From Tetradesmus obliquus (taxonomy: Eukaryota > Chlorophyta > Chlorophyceae > Sphaeropleales > Scenedesmaceae), in contig CP126207.1 in NCBI GenBank assembly GCA_030272155.1, forward strand, positions 372,001 to 436,000: a stretch of 64,000 nucleotides of DNA, read 5' to 3'. The notes under the pieces were generated by a model. The model had not been told where the DNA came from and ran no database searches. It was given only the letters and a program-made list of their open reading frames with translations. The first letter of the stretch is position 1; each line of letters opens with the position of its first letter. Positions 1-10,199 of this stretch are shown in pieces. The translations under genes and the position numbers were made by a program.

Positions 1-1741
1 TCTGCTTGAACAGCTTTTCAGGAGAAGTGCGACCGCATCAGAGCGCTTGAGAAAGCCATGCGTGCTGTATCTAGGGATACTAGAAACTGCGCCTGCGGGC
101 CGCTGCAGCATGCATGTGCGCTGCTACCGTATGTTGCGGTCCTCATTTTGCTTCCAGACCTGCCCGCAGCGCCCCAGACAGAGGGCAGGTCCCCATAAGC
201 TAGGACACACCCCTGGCATGCAAACAGGATGCACATCAAGCTGCTGAGACACTCCAGCTAAACAGACCCTAATGAGATGCCTGCTACAACTCAACCCAAG
301 CATTAAGCTGCAACGGAGCAGTCCTTGTTCTGCTTAAACCCAGCCAGGCTCCAAACAGAAGAAGAACTGCATCACAGCAACTCAAGAAGCCATGTGTCCT
401 GCCTGTTGCGATCAGCACACAGACAGGCAGCATCTTCACCATGCAGGAAGCATGCGCACTGGCTATCCTGCAGGACGCTCATGAGTTCTGCTGCTGCTGC
501 TGCTGCTGCTGTGGGACACGGTTCAATCTTGCTGCTGTTGCTGCTGCTGGTGGTGGTGGCGTGATTCCTAGAGCAACGCACTACCGTGGTGCTGCATGTG
601 TAGTGGCCAAGGGGCCCTGCTCAAGCTCCTTTGCTGCCGTGCTGCTCTATGCGCACGGCGAACACACCTGCATTCTCCAATCGCCTTCACCAGCAGGTCC
701 AGCTCCCCACACAAGATGCACCCATCACCCTAGCCACTGCCTGCCTCCACGCGCACCTAACAGCAGAGTTCCTGCAAGCATGCCCCTCCAACACATGCAA
801 AACACACCTGCATTCCCCGATTGCTTTGACCAGCAGGTCCAGCTCCCTAAAAGGGAGCTTGGGAGCCTTCAGCTGCTGCAGCATGCTCGCCAGCTTTGCT
901 GCTGCTCCTGCTGCGCCTCAGCTGCAGCGCTGCGTTGACCAAGGGTTGACCCTGAGATTTGACCAAGGGTCGACTGGAATCCTGCTGCGCTGTGCTGTCC
1001 TGCAGGAAACAGGGGGTGCACACTGCACAGGCGCAGCGCAGATGCTTTGGGTGAGGGTTGAGGTCAACACACAGGGGTAGCCAAGACTTACAAGAGATCA
1101 TTTTGAAACCAGACTTGATCACTGTTCGTATTTGGATAATGCATGCCTTTTATGCATGGAGAGGCAGGTGCAGGTGCAAAGCCAAACAGCACAGTCCAAG
1201 AAGAGCAGTATGGCACAGCAAAGCAGCACCGCACCTGATCGCAGCCCTGCAGCACCTTGGAGTTCTCTAAATAACTATTAATGCTAGTTTGAGCTAGCTG
1301 TTCCGTAGCTCTGCAGGTTCTGTGCGGGTGGGGACCTGCTTGCCTTCGTGTACTGTTGGGCACTTCAAGCCTCACAACAGCTGCTTAGCCGTGCTGCTTG
1401 GACTCAGCTGCAGACTAAAGCACACAAAGGGAACACGTGCAGGTTGAACAACACCACCTCCGTGCGCTAGTCACTGACAACTGTCATTGCAGTTGGTCTG
1501 CTTTGTCCGGGCCACCGATCGCGCATTAGGCAGTATCGGAGGTGGAATTAGGCAATCAGTAGTTACCTAGGATTGTCTCATGCGATATTTCTGCCGTTCA
1601 ACAATTCACTGCTGTGAACATCGTCCTGCCTTGCAGGCAACCCGCTCTGTGTTCGGCCCCGTTCATTGAGTGCTTTACAAGTCCTTCAAACTTGTGTTTT
1701 CTTGTTGCAACGACTGCCTCGTAGCCATACATAGGAGGAAA
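1..1741. other. intergenic sequence upstream of the PMT gene
   Basis: I see no gene here. The stretch holds a CTG run (about 487-545) and a duplicated segment of about 63 bp, whose copies lie near 650-712 and 785-848 and share the core acacacctgcattc followed by agcaggtccagctccc. It also contains two TTGACC-type motifs at 937-975. All open frames are short and low in complexity on both strands. The 5' UTR and promoter of the downstream gene must lie at the right end, but I cannot place a TATA box or transcription start. Confidence 0.6.
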
Positions 1742-4341
1742 ATGGCTGCGCAAGCGGAACCAACGCAGGCAGAGCGTGACGCTCAGAAGCTCTACTGGCT
1801 GGAGCACAGCTCGCAGCCAACTGTAGAGGCAATGATGCTCGACAGCAAGGCTGCAGAGATCGATCAGCTCGAACGGCCCGAGGTGAGACAGCTGCAGCAG
1901 TGACTGCTGCTGCCGTTGTATGCAGTCACTTCCTTGGGACTGTGTATGTGTTGAAACAAGCTGAAACCACGCAGCATCTCATACCGTTTTGGCAGCTGCT
2001 TAACTTCGCTGATCAGCGGATGCTCCAGCTCCTAGATAAGTCAACCAAGCTGGCGCAACAAGCAGTACACCTTCACCAGCACAACCGCCATTAGCGCAGC
2101 AGCTAGCAACCAGTGGCAAACATAAATTCCAGTCGTAGCTGTGCCCGACATGCACTGTTTGTTATAACTCGTTGCTAGCAGTGCTGTGGAACGCCACAGT
2201 AAGCTTGCGCACTGCGTGTGCTGAGCATTGCTCAGTCAGAGCAGCAGTCGCGTACCTGACAGTGCAGCAGCTGCAGCAGCCCTACACATACCATCTGCAC
2301 AAACAATTCTACAACCGAACCTTCTGCTTGTCCTGCAAGTGGCTGGCATTGTCAGCTGCAATGCACCACACGCGTTTCATGCTGGCACTCGCATTCATCA
2401 CAGGCTGCACCAATCTGCTGTGGGTGCGGAGGCTTTTACAGTGAAAGACTGGCGCAATGCGCAACGCGCTGCCGTCACTCTTTCCGACTCAGCAGTAGAC
2501 AATGTACGACTTGCATTCACCAGCTCAGCAATGACTGCATAGCCCCTCCAATGGACCCCTGCCCCCTCTCCAACAAGCACTCGAAGGCTCTTGGAGCACT
2601 TGCCTGCAGGCACCAGCCAACCGCGTGTCTGGTCTACTTTCGTGTTTGCAGCTGCTGACGGCGCTGCTGCTGCTGCTGCTGCTGCAGGTGCTGTCCACGC
2701 TGGGCAGTGTGGCAGGCAAGCGAGTGCTGGAGCTGGGTGCGGGCATCGGCCGGTTCACAGGGGAGCTCGCAAAGACAGGTGAGAACTTCACACTATGAAC
2801 AGATCGTACCTGCCGTAAACTTCAGTATGGAGTAGTCAGCAGTGTGGCAGGCAAGCGTGTGCTGGAGCTGGGTGCAGGCATCGGCCGGTTCACTGGCAAG
2901 TTGGCAAAGACAGGTGAGAACTTCACAGTACGAACAGATGGTACCTGCCGTGAACTTCAGTATGGAGTAGTCAGCAGTGTGGTAGGCAAGCGCGTGCTGG
3001 AGCTGGGTGAGGGGATTGGGAAGTCGACCAAGCATGCTGTGAACTTTGGTGTGAAGTGATCAGCAGTGTGGCAGGCAAGCGTGTGCTGGAGCTGGGTGCA
3101 GGCATCGACCGGTTCACTGGCGAGTTGGCAAAGACAGGTGAGAAGTTCACGCTGTGAAGTAAACCAAGCACGCTGCGAACTTCAGTATGGAGTAGTCAGT
3201 AGTGTGGCAGGCAAGCGTTTGCTGGAGCTGGGTGCAGACATCGGCCGGTTCACTGGGAAATTGGCAAAGACAGCTGAGGAGCTCACACTGCATATCTAAA
3301 ATGCTGTGACATGCTGACTGATGAGCTCACACTGTGAGCTTGACAGCGTCAAAAACAGCAATGTCTCCAGCGAGTGAAGCAGCAGCAGCAGCAGCAGCAG
3401 TGAGTGATTGGTGTTGTGCGCACGAGACAGGCGCATGGTAGTGCGCAACTGGGCATGCGCCATGCAGCAGTGCCATTGGCTCCTTTGGTGAAGACAAGCA
3501 CACTGCAGGCGACTCTTTTCTCTTGTAGGGTGGTCTAAACTTGTGAAGCTGGCGTCAGCAGCAGTGTTATGAAGCTCACCTGTGGCTGCTTGTTCTGTTG
3601 TATGCCATCTGATGTTTGACGTTCTGCTTCCTGTTTCATCTCTCTGCTGCAGCCAAGCACGTGGTGGCATGCGATTTCATAGAAGTGTGGATCGCTGCTG
3701 ACGCCCCCGCGTCCTGACATTGCATCAGCAACTTATGCTTGTCATGTATCTTTCTGTTTGTTACTTGCTGCAGCCAAGCATGTGATGGGGTGTGACTTCA
3801 TGGAAGTGTCAATCGCTGCTGACGCTTCTGCGGCCTGAACTTGCTCCACTAACTTATGCTTGTCATGTATCTTTATCTTTCTGTTTGTCTGCTGCAGCCA
3901 AGCACGTGATGGCGTGCGATTTCATGGAGGTGTCGATTGCTGAGAACCGGCGGCAGCACGAGGCGCTCGGCAACGTGTCGTTCATGGTGGCGGATGTGAC
4001 AGAGCTGGAGCAGGTGGGCATGTTATAACATGTTATGTGACATAGCATGTGGTAATCACCTGAAACAGCGGTTGTGAGAACCAGTGGCAGCACGCGGCGC
4101 TGGCTAACGTGTCATTGTTGGTGGCGGATGTGACAGAGCTAGAGCAGGTGGGCCGCGCATGTGATGACACACGTCAAGTAATATGTCATAACGACATTAC
4201 CATTGGCAGCAAACCTTGTCAGCGCATCTTGAAAAAGGTCTTGTAGCTGTTTCTGTGGCAGCAGTGCGCTGATGTCTGTCCAGGAGATGGTTTGCTGTGC
4301 AGTAGTGCGGCACGCTTTTGCGGCAGATGTGGTTGAAGCAG

Positions 4342-4373
<32 letters not shown>

Positions 4374-4677
4374 GAAGCTGGCGCGTATGATGTTGTGTTC
4401 AGCAACTGGCTGCTGATGTACCTCTCGGACGCAGAGGTGAAGGCGCTGGCAGCAAAGGTGCTGCGCTGGGTGAGTGACAGCGTTATAACATCCACGTGGC
4501 AATGATGTTGTTGCTTGGCAACACGGATCTGCGTGCAACACAGGGCAGCAGTTGCTGGGGCATCTGTGCAATGCTGAGATGTTTGCGCAAGCACGTTGAA
4601 TGTCATAGAAGTAGTATTAGGCGATCTTCCACTCATGCTGCAATCTGGCTGTGATTGCTTTGCCTCGCTTGCCTTGG

Positions 4678-4710
<33 letters not shown>

Positions 4711-5010
4711 AGCTGGCGCCAGGGGGTGTGCTGTTCTTTCGTGGAAGCTGCTTCAGGCCTTGCCGTAACTGACCTGTGCTGCTGCTGCTGCTGCTGCTGC
4801 TGCTCCTGCTGCTGCTGCTGCTGCTGCTGTTGCAGCTGGCGCCAGGGGGGGTGCTGTTCTTCCGTGAGAGCTGCTTCAGGCCTTGCCGTAACTGACCTGT
4901 GCTGCTGCTGTTGCTGCTGCTCCTGCTGCTGCTGCTGCTGTTGCAGCTGGCGCCAGGGGGTGTGCTGTTCTTCCGTGAGAGCTGCTTCAGGCCTTGCCGT
5001 GACTGACCTG

Positions 5011-5058
<48 letters not shown>

Positions 5059-5148
5059 TGCTGCTGCTGCTGCTGCTGTTGCAGCTGGCGCCAGGGGGTG
5101 TGCTGTTCTTCCGTGAGAGCTGCTTCAGGCCTTGCCGTGACTGACCTG

Positions 5149-5208
<60 letters not shown>

Positions 5209-7886
5209 TGCTGCTGCTGTTGCAGCTGGCGCCAGGGGGTGTGCTGTTCTTCCGTGAGAGCTGCTTCAGGCCCAGCGGGGACAGGCCACGCAAGGGCAAC
5301 CCCACGCACTACAGGTGCGGCAATCAAACTACGATGATATGAACATGTTTATGCTTTCTTTAGCACCCAGGATTCTACTGCTTGAAACTCAATCGCGGTG
5401 CGGCACCTCTGTATATCAACCTGGACGTCCAAGTCCACCAGCAGCCAGTTGAATGCATGTGCTGTTCTGTGTATGCACGATTTGTTGCAGGAACCCGCGC
5501 GATTACTTCGCCATGTTTGATGGCGCGGAGCTGGTCTCAGCTGACCCGTTCTTTGTGATAATCTTAATGGCATGTTGTCATTTTTCCTTTCCGGTATTTT
5601 GCAGGAACCCGCGCGATTACTTTGCCATGTTTGATGGCGCGGAGCTGGTCTCAGCTGACAGCAGCAGCAGTTGCCACCTGGAGCTGGTGTGCTGCAACAA
5701 CACTGTAACAGACTTGCTGCCTCCATGTCAACTTTTCCTGTGTTGCATTTTGCGGGAGGGTAGTATCCTGCAACAGATTGCCCTCAGAATCATTTATTGT
5801 TATCGCGTATCATGGGTTGTTATGCTGCTTCAGGAACCCGCGCGACTACTTCGCAATGTTTGATGGCGCAGAGCTGGTCTCAGCAGACAGCAGCAGCAGC
5901 TGCCACCTGCAGCTGGTGTGCTGCAAGTGCGTGGACACGTATGTCACCGTGAAGAAAAATCAGAACCAGATCTGCTGGAAGTTCCAGAAGGTGGGATTGA
6001 GATTCACACTGTGAAGTTTCCGCTGTGAATTTATCAGCCGCTACAATGCATGTGCTGCAAGTGCGTGGACACCTACGTCACCGTGAAGAATAATTAGGAA
6101 CCAGATCTGCTAGAAGTTCCAGAAGGTGAGAATATCTTGCTGTGAAGTTCGTATTTGAGGTTATCAGCAGCCGCCACCTGCAGCTGGTGTGTTGCAAGTG
6201 CGAGGACACCTACGTCACTCTGAAGAAGAACCAGAACCAGATCTCCTGGAAGTTCCAGCAGGTGAGCAGTGTGAACTTTGCACTGTGAAGTTTCCGCTGT
6301 GAAGTTCCCAGCAACGGTTGTGCATGGGCTGAAGTGCGTGGACACCTACATCACCGTGAAGAAGAACCAGAACCAGATCTGCTAGAAGTTCCAGAAGGTG
6401 AGAAGTTCTCACTGTGAGGTTCGTTTTTTGAAGTTTTCAGCAGCTGCCACCTGGAGCTGGTGTGCTGCAAATGCGTTGACATGTATGTCACCGTGAAAAA
6501 GAACCAGAACCAGATCTGCTGGAAGTTCCAGAAGGTGAGGAGCGTGAAATCACGCTATGAAGTTTGTGCTGTGAAGTTCTCAGCAACTGCAATGCATGCG
6601 CTGCAAGTGCGTTGACACATATGCCACCGTGGAGAAGAACCAGAACCAAATCTGCTCTGACGCCAGCTAACACCTGCTGCTGCTGCTGCTGCACCGCAGG
6701 TTGAAACGCCCCACCCGCGCCCGCCGCTGTACCGCACATTCCTGGACACACAGCAGTACAGTGACGCCAGCATTGCGCTTTATGAGGCGGTTTATGGCCG
6801 GGGTTTTGTGAGCCCTGGCGGGCAGCGGGTGTCGCAGCAGCTGCTGGACAGCCTTGAGCTGCAGCCGGGCATGACGCTGCTGGACGTAGGCTGCGGCATT
6901 GGAGGTGGGTGGGTTGTCTGTTTGTTCGTTGATTTTGTTGCGCTCGCTTCTGTGTTGTGTGCGACGACCAAACCGCGTTGTTGCTGATTACGTCTGTGGT
7001 GTTGGCTTTATGAATGGGGCTGTTTTGTGAGCCCTGGCGGTCAAGCAGTGTCTCAGCAGCTGCTGGATGGTCTGCGGCTGCAGCCTGGCATGGCACTGCT
7101 GGATGTGGGCTGCGGCATTGGAGGTGGGCTTATTGTTTTTTGTTGGTTGGTTTGTTGTGCTCGGCTTGTGTGTTGTGTGCGACGATGGAATCGCGTTGTT
7201 GCTGATTGCTCCTGTGGTGTTGGCTTTTTAAACGGGGCTTTTTTGTGAGCCCTGGCGGGCAGCGCGTGTCGCAGCAGCTGCTGGATGGCCTGCAGCTGCA
7301 GCCTGGCATGACACTGCTGGATGTGGGCTGCGGCATTGGAGGTGGGTTTGTGTTTTGATCTGTTTGGCTGTTTGTGCTGCTGTTTGATCGCCATCTGTTT
7401 TGAGGAAGTGGCTTTGCCCCTGGTGTGTGGGGCAGCGTTTTGGGTTGCAGCACGGTTTTGTGTGAGCCGCGGCGGTCAGCGTGTGTCTCAGCAGCTGCTG
7501 GATGGCCTTCAGCTGCAGCCTGGCATGACACTGCTGGACGTAGGCTGCGGCATTGGAGGTGGGTTTGTGTTTCGCGATCTGTTTGGCTGTGTGTGCTTTA
7601 TCTTCACAACGTGTGTCGAGGGAGTGGCTTTGTCCCTGGTGTGTGGGACAGCGTGTTCTATTTGCTTGAGGCAGCAGGGGCTGCTGTGAGCCCTGGCGGG
7701 CAGCGAGTGTCTCAGCAGCTGCTGGACGTAGGCTGCGGCATCGGAGGTGGGTTTGCGTGTTATGATCTGCTTGTTGGTTATAGGGCTAATTGCTGTTGGT
7801 GTGTGCACTGCTGGTGATGGCAGAGTGGCCCAGCTCCTGGTTACTCCTTCGGCTTTTTATTGTACGGATGACTGATCAACTGGTCA

Positions 7887-7929
<43 letters not shown>

Positions 7930-9783
7930 TGCAGGCAATGCATTCCTTGCGGCCGACACCTACGGCTGCCACGTGCACGGCATCGATCTGTCAGTTAACA
8001 TGATCCTCGTGGCAATCGAGCGCGCAGCAGCAGCCATCGCCAGCAGCCGCAGCAGCAGCGGCGGCGGCGCGGCAGCAGCAGCAGCAAACGGCAGCAGCAG
8101 CAGCAGCGGCAATGGTGTGATCAGCCCCCGGCAGCAGCAGCAGGTGCCACATGACGTTACGTTTGAGGTGGCTGATGTGCTAACAAGGGACTTCCAGCAA
8201 GGCAGCTTTAATGTTTGTGTGAGCAGGGACTCCCTGCTGCACGTGCAGGACAAGCAGGCGCTGTTCAGCAGGTGCGTGTCATACTGTTGCGTAACACAAA
8301 CTCGGACGCTTTGGCTGCTGCTGCTTCTGCTCTGCAAGGCGCTTCCGCTGGCAGGCGAGGCAACAGGCTGCAGCAAGCGCACTGACATCGCTGCTTACAT
8401 GGTGAAGCGTTGACCCTCGGTTGCTGCTGCTGCTGCTGTTCCTGCTGTCTACGGCGCCCGAAGCTGGTTTGCTGGCTCGAGCCAGGTAGCAAGCTGCTGC
8501 TGACAGACTGACAGTTACAGCGCGTGTCACTGCCGCTGCGTTTCACATCGCCGCAGGCTGTTCCGCTGGCTCAAGCCGGGAGGGCGGCTGCTCGTAACAG
8601 ACTACTGCCAGCCTTCCACAGCAGACTTCAGCCCAAGCCCGGGCTTTGCTGCCTACATTGCCAAGCACCGCTACAGCCTGCTGAGTGTGGAGGCGTATGG
8701 ACAGCAGCTGGCAGCAGCTGGCTTTGCAGAAGTGCAGGCAGAGGACTGTACGGCAGAGGTGCGTGTCTTAGTGTATTGTTTATGGGTTTTGGGGTGCAGG
8801 GTGCATGTTGCGTCAGATCGGCGTGTTGATTCTCTGTGGTAAAGGTTGCATTTTGGGGGGTTCAGCAGAGCAGCGTCGTGCTGGCTGGGCCTGTGGCCTC
8901 AGCGCTACAGCGCAGCTACAGCCTGCTGAGTGTGGAGGGCTACGGGCAGGCGCTGGCAACGGCTGGGTTTGGCGACGTGCAGGCAGAAGATTGCACAGCA
9001 GAGGTATGTATTCCTTGCGGTTTGTGGGGTGCAGGGTGCGTGTTGTAACGTCAGATCCGGCGTGTTGATTCTCTGTGGTGAAGGTTGCATGTTTTGGGGT
9101 TCAGCAGAGCCAGCGGCGTGCTGGGTGGCTCTGTGGCCTTATTGCTACAGCCTGCTGAGTGTGGAGGGCTATGGACAGCAGCTGGCGGCGGCTAGCTTTG
9201 GCGACGTGCAGGCAGAAAATTGCACGGCAGAGGTATGTCTTTAGTGTCCTATTCATGGGTTTTGGGGTGCAGGGTGCGTGTTTTGTCGCGTCTGATCGTG
9301 TGTTGATCGTTTGTGTTGAAGGTTGCATGTATCAGCAGAGCCAGCGGCGCGCGGGGTGGGTCTGTGGCCTCAGCGTATGTTGCCAAAAGCACCGCTACAG
9401 CCTGCTGAGTGTGGAGGGCTACGGGCAGCAGCAGTAGTTGCCAGTTCTAGCTCTTACCTGCGTTCGTGGTTGCGCTGCTGTTGCTGCTGCGGATGCTGGT
9501 TGTCTGTCAGCTGCACATTTACTGTCGCACCCCTAGTTTTCTCACAACAACATCACCGTGACATTCACTGCCGATCTGCTGCCTTGGACTGTGAACTTCG
9601 CAGCTGATCCCCACCTTGGAGGCTGAGCTGGCGGGGCTGCAGGCAGGGAAGGAAGAGTTCACGGCAAAGTTTTCGGCGGACGAGTATGAAGTTCTCACTT
9701 TACGGTGGCGGGAGAAGCTGGCTCGGGCACAGGCCGGGGAGCAGCGCTGGGGCAAGCTGACGGCAGTCAAGCCGCTGCAGTAA
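1742..9783 (+). CDS. PMT: phosphoethanolamine N-methyltransferase, two-domain plant type (10 exons)
   Basis: Predicted to methylate phosphoethanolamine three times with S-adenosylmethionine, giving phosphocholine for phosphatidylcholine synthesis, in the cytosol (family knowledge). Exons: 1742-1882, 2688-2778, 3898-4013, 4374-4469, 5226-5314, 5834-5990, 6700-6904, 7935-8271, 8557-8758 and 9604-9783. All junctions are GT-AG and phases agree throughout, giving 537 aa. Domain 1 has SAM motif [16 protein letters not shown] at residues 60-74, then NWLLMYLSD and [11 protein letters not shown]. Domain 2 has [10 protein letters not shown] at 290-299, then [16 protein letters not shown]. The end, [13 protein letters not shown], matches the conserved plant tail. 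Plant enzymes have about 490 aa; the excess is mainly a Ser/Ala/Gln insert at about 334-370 in exon 8. The start is the ATG at 1742 in the context ggaaaATGGCT. Almost every intron holds partial exon copies. The last exon lies inside unit 1 of the 3.83 kb array. Confidence 0.93.
2838..3275 (+). repeat. four downstream partial copies of PMT exon 2
   Basis: Copies at about 2838-2913, 2966-3033, 3060-3137 and 3196-3273 repeat the SAM motif I coding sequence ([14 protein letters not shown]) plus the following 5' splice site. They lack the exon start (VLSTLGS). The third position and a few codons have drifted. The last copy has lost its donor (gacagCTGAGG), and the second is degraded after ELGEG. 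They lie inside intron 2 and are not needed for the protein. Confidence 0.85.
3653..4147 (+). repeat. partial copies of PMT exon 3 on both sides of the exon
   Basis: Two upstream copies (about 3653-3705 and 3774-3828) carry the acceptor ctgcag and the exon start CCAAGCACGTG, then diverge after the codons for SIA. One downstream copy (about 4076-4147) carries the exon end (VADVTELEQ) and the donor gtggg. Only 3898-4013 has both ends. Confidence 0.85.
4677..5225 (+). repeat. four-step upstream ladder of PMT exon 5, each step with its own CTG tract and acceptor
   Basis: Acceptors ttgcag followed by CTGGCGCCAGGGGG occur at 4713, 4836, 4947 and 5085, and again at the true exon (5226). Each step is a CTG run of variable length plus about 50-55 bp of exon start, ending near gcttcaggcc and followed by ttgccgt(a/g)actgacctgtg. 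No step except the last continues to [15 protein letters not shown] and a donor. Long poly-Cys, poly-Ser and poly-Gln frames here are products of the triplet run. Confidence 0.9.
5491..5700 (+). repeat. two upstream partial copies of PMT exon 6
   Basis: Copies at 5491-5548 and 5605-5697 start after a good acceptor (ttgttgcag, ttttgcag) with GAACCCGCGCGATTAC and encode [18 protein letters not shown] before diverging. The complete exon is 5834-5990. Confidence 0.88.
6044..6675 (+). repeat. five downstream partial copies of PMT exon 6
   Basis: Copies end at 6125, 6261, 6397 and 6534, each at an AAG/CAG followed by gtgag; a fifth, truncated copy is at about 6590-6660. They repeat [20 protein letters not shown]. 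Two copies contain in-frame stops (atctgctag; aataattag), so they cannot serve as coding exons. They are separated by sequence rich in the motif tgtgaagttc. Confidence 0.88.
7022..7746 (+). repeat. four downstream partial copies of PMT exon 7
   Basis: Copies at about 7022-7123, 7242-7341, 7457-7558 and 7683-7746 repeat the 3' part of exon 7 ([13 protein letters not shown] to [10 protein letters not shown]) with the donor GGAG/gtggg. They lack the exon start [12 protein letters not shown]. The fourth has an internal deletion that removes [10 protein letters not shown]. The copied intron parts between them are also similar to one another. Confidence 0.9.
8905..9436 (+). repeat. three downstream partial copies of PMT exon 9
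   Basis: Copies at about 8905-9003 and 9143-9232 repeat [11 protein letters not shown] to QAEDCTAE and end in GAG/gtatgt. A third (about 9388-9436) stops at GYGQQQ followed by TAG. The third belongs to unit 1 of the 3.83 kb array and is therefore repeated near 13215, 17045 and 20875. Confidence 0.88.
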
Positions 9784-9855
9784 TGCTTATGCTGGGTTAC
9801 TGCGTTTGTGGACACTGCTGCGCTGCATCCGTGGTAGTTGCTGCGTGTCTGCGCA

Positions 9856-10190
9856 GTGCAGCAGCAGCGCTGGGGCAAGCTGACAGCAGTCGAGCCGCTG
9901 CAGTCATCTTTATGCTGGATTACTGCCTTCTTGGACACTGCTGCTGCTGCTGGTGCTGCTGCTGCTGCTGCTAGCACCGCATCAGTGGTAGTTGGTGCGT
10001 ATCGGCGCAGCGCAGCAGCGGCTCTGGGGGCAAGCTGACAGCTGTCAAGCCGCTGCAGTAATCACTATGCTGGATTACTGCGTTTGTGGACACTGCTGCG
10101 CTGCATCAGCGGCAGTTGGTGCGTGTCAGCGCAGTGCAGCAGCGGCTCTGGGGGCAAGCTGACAGCAGTCAAGCCGCTGCGGTGAGCAGC
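9856..10190 (+). repeat. three partial copies of the PMT terminal exon end
   Basis: Copies of the last codons (GCAGCGCTGGGGCAAGCTGAC to CCGCTGCAG) occur at about 9856-9906, 10004-10063 and 10134-10183. The third ends in CGGTGAGC in place of the stop. The set is repeated in every array unit. Confidence 0.85.
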
Positions 10191-10199
10191 AGTACTGTG

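Noticed and set aside
441-938. 165-codon frame on the + strand in the left spacer
   Set aside because: It is formed by CTG runs and a duplicated intergenic segment, with no family resemblance, splice signals or ladder.
1670-1741. Upstream extension of PMT exon 1 by 24 codons
   Set aside because: It would need a GTG start. The ATG at 1742 has a good context and gives the expected family N-terminus length.
4139-5337. Long open frames on both strands (poly-Ser, poly-Gln and poly-Cys, up to 388 codons)
   Set aside because: They are frame-shifted readings of the CTG ladder before PMT exon 5. The + strand exon structure explains the region.
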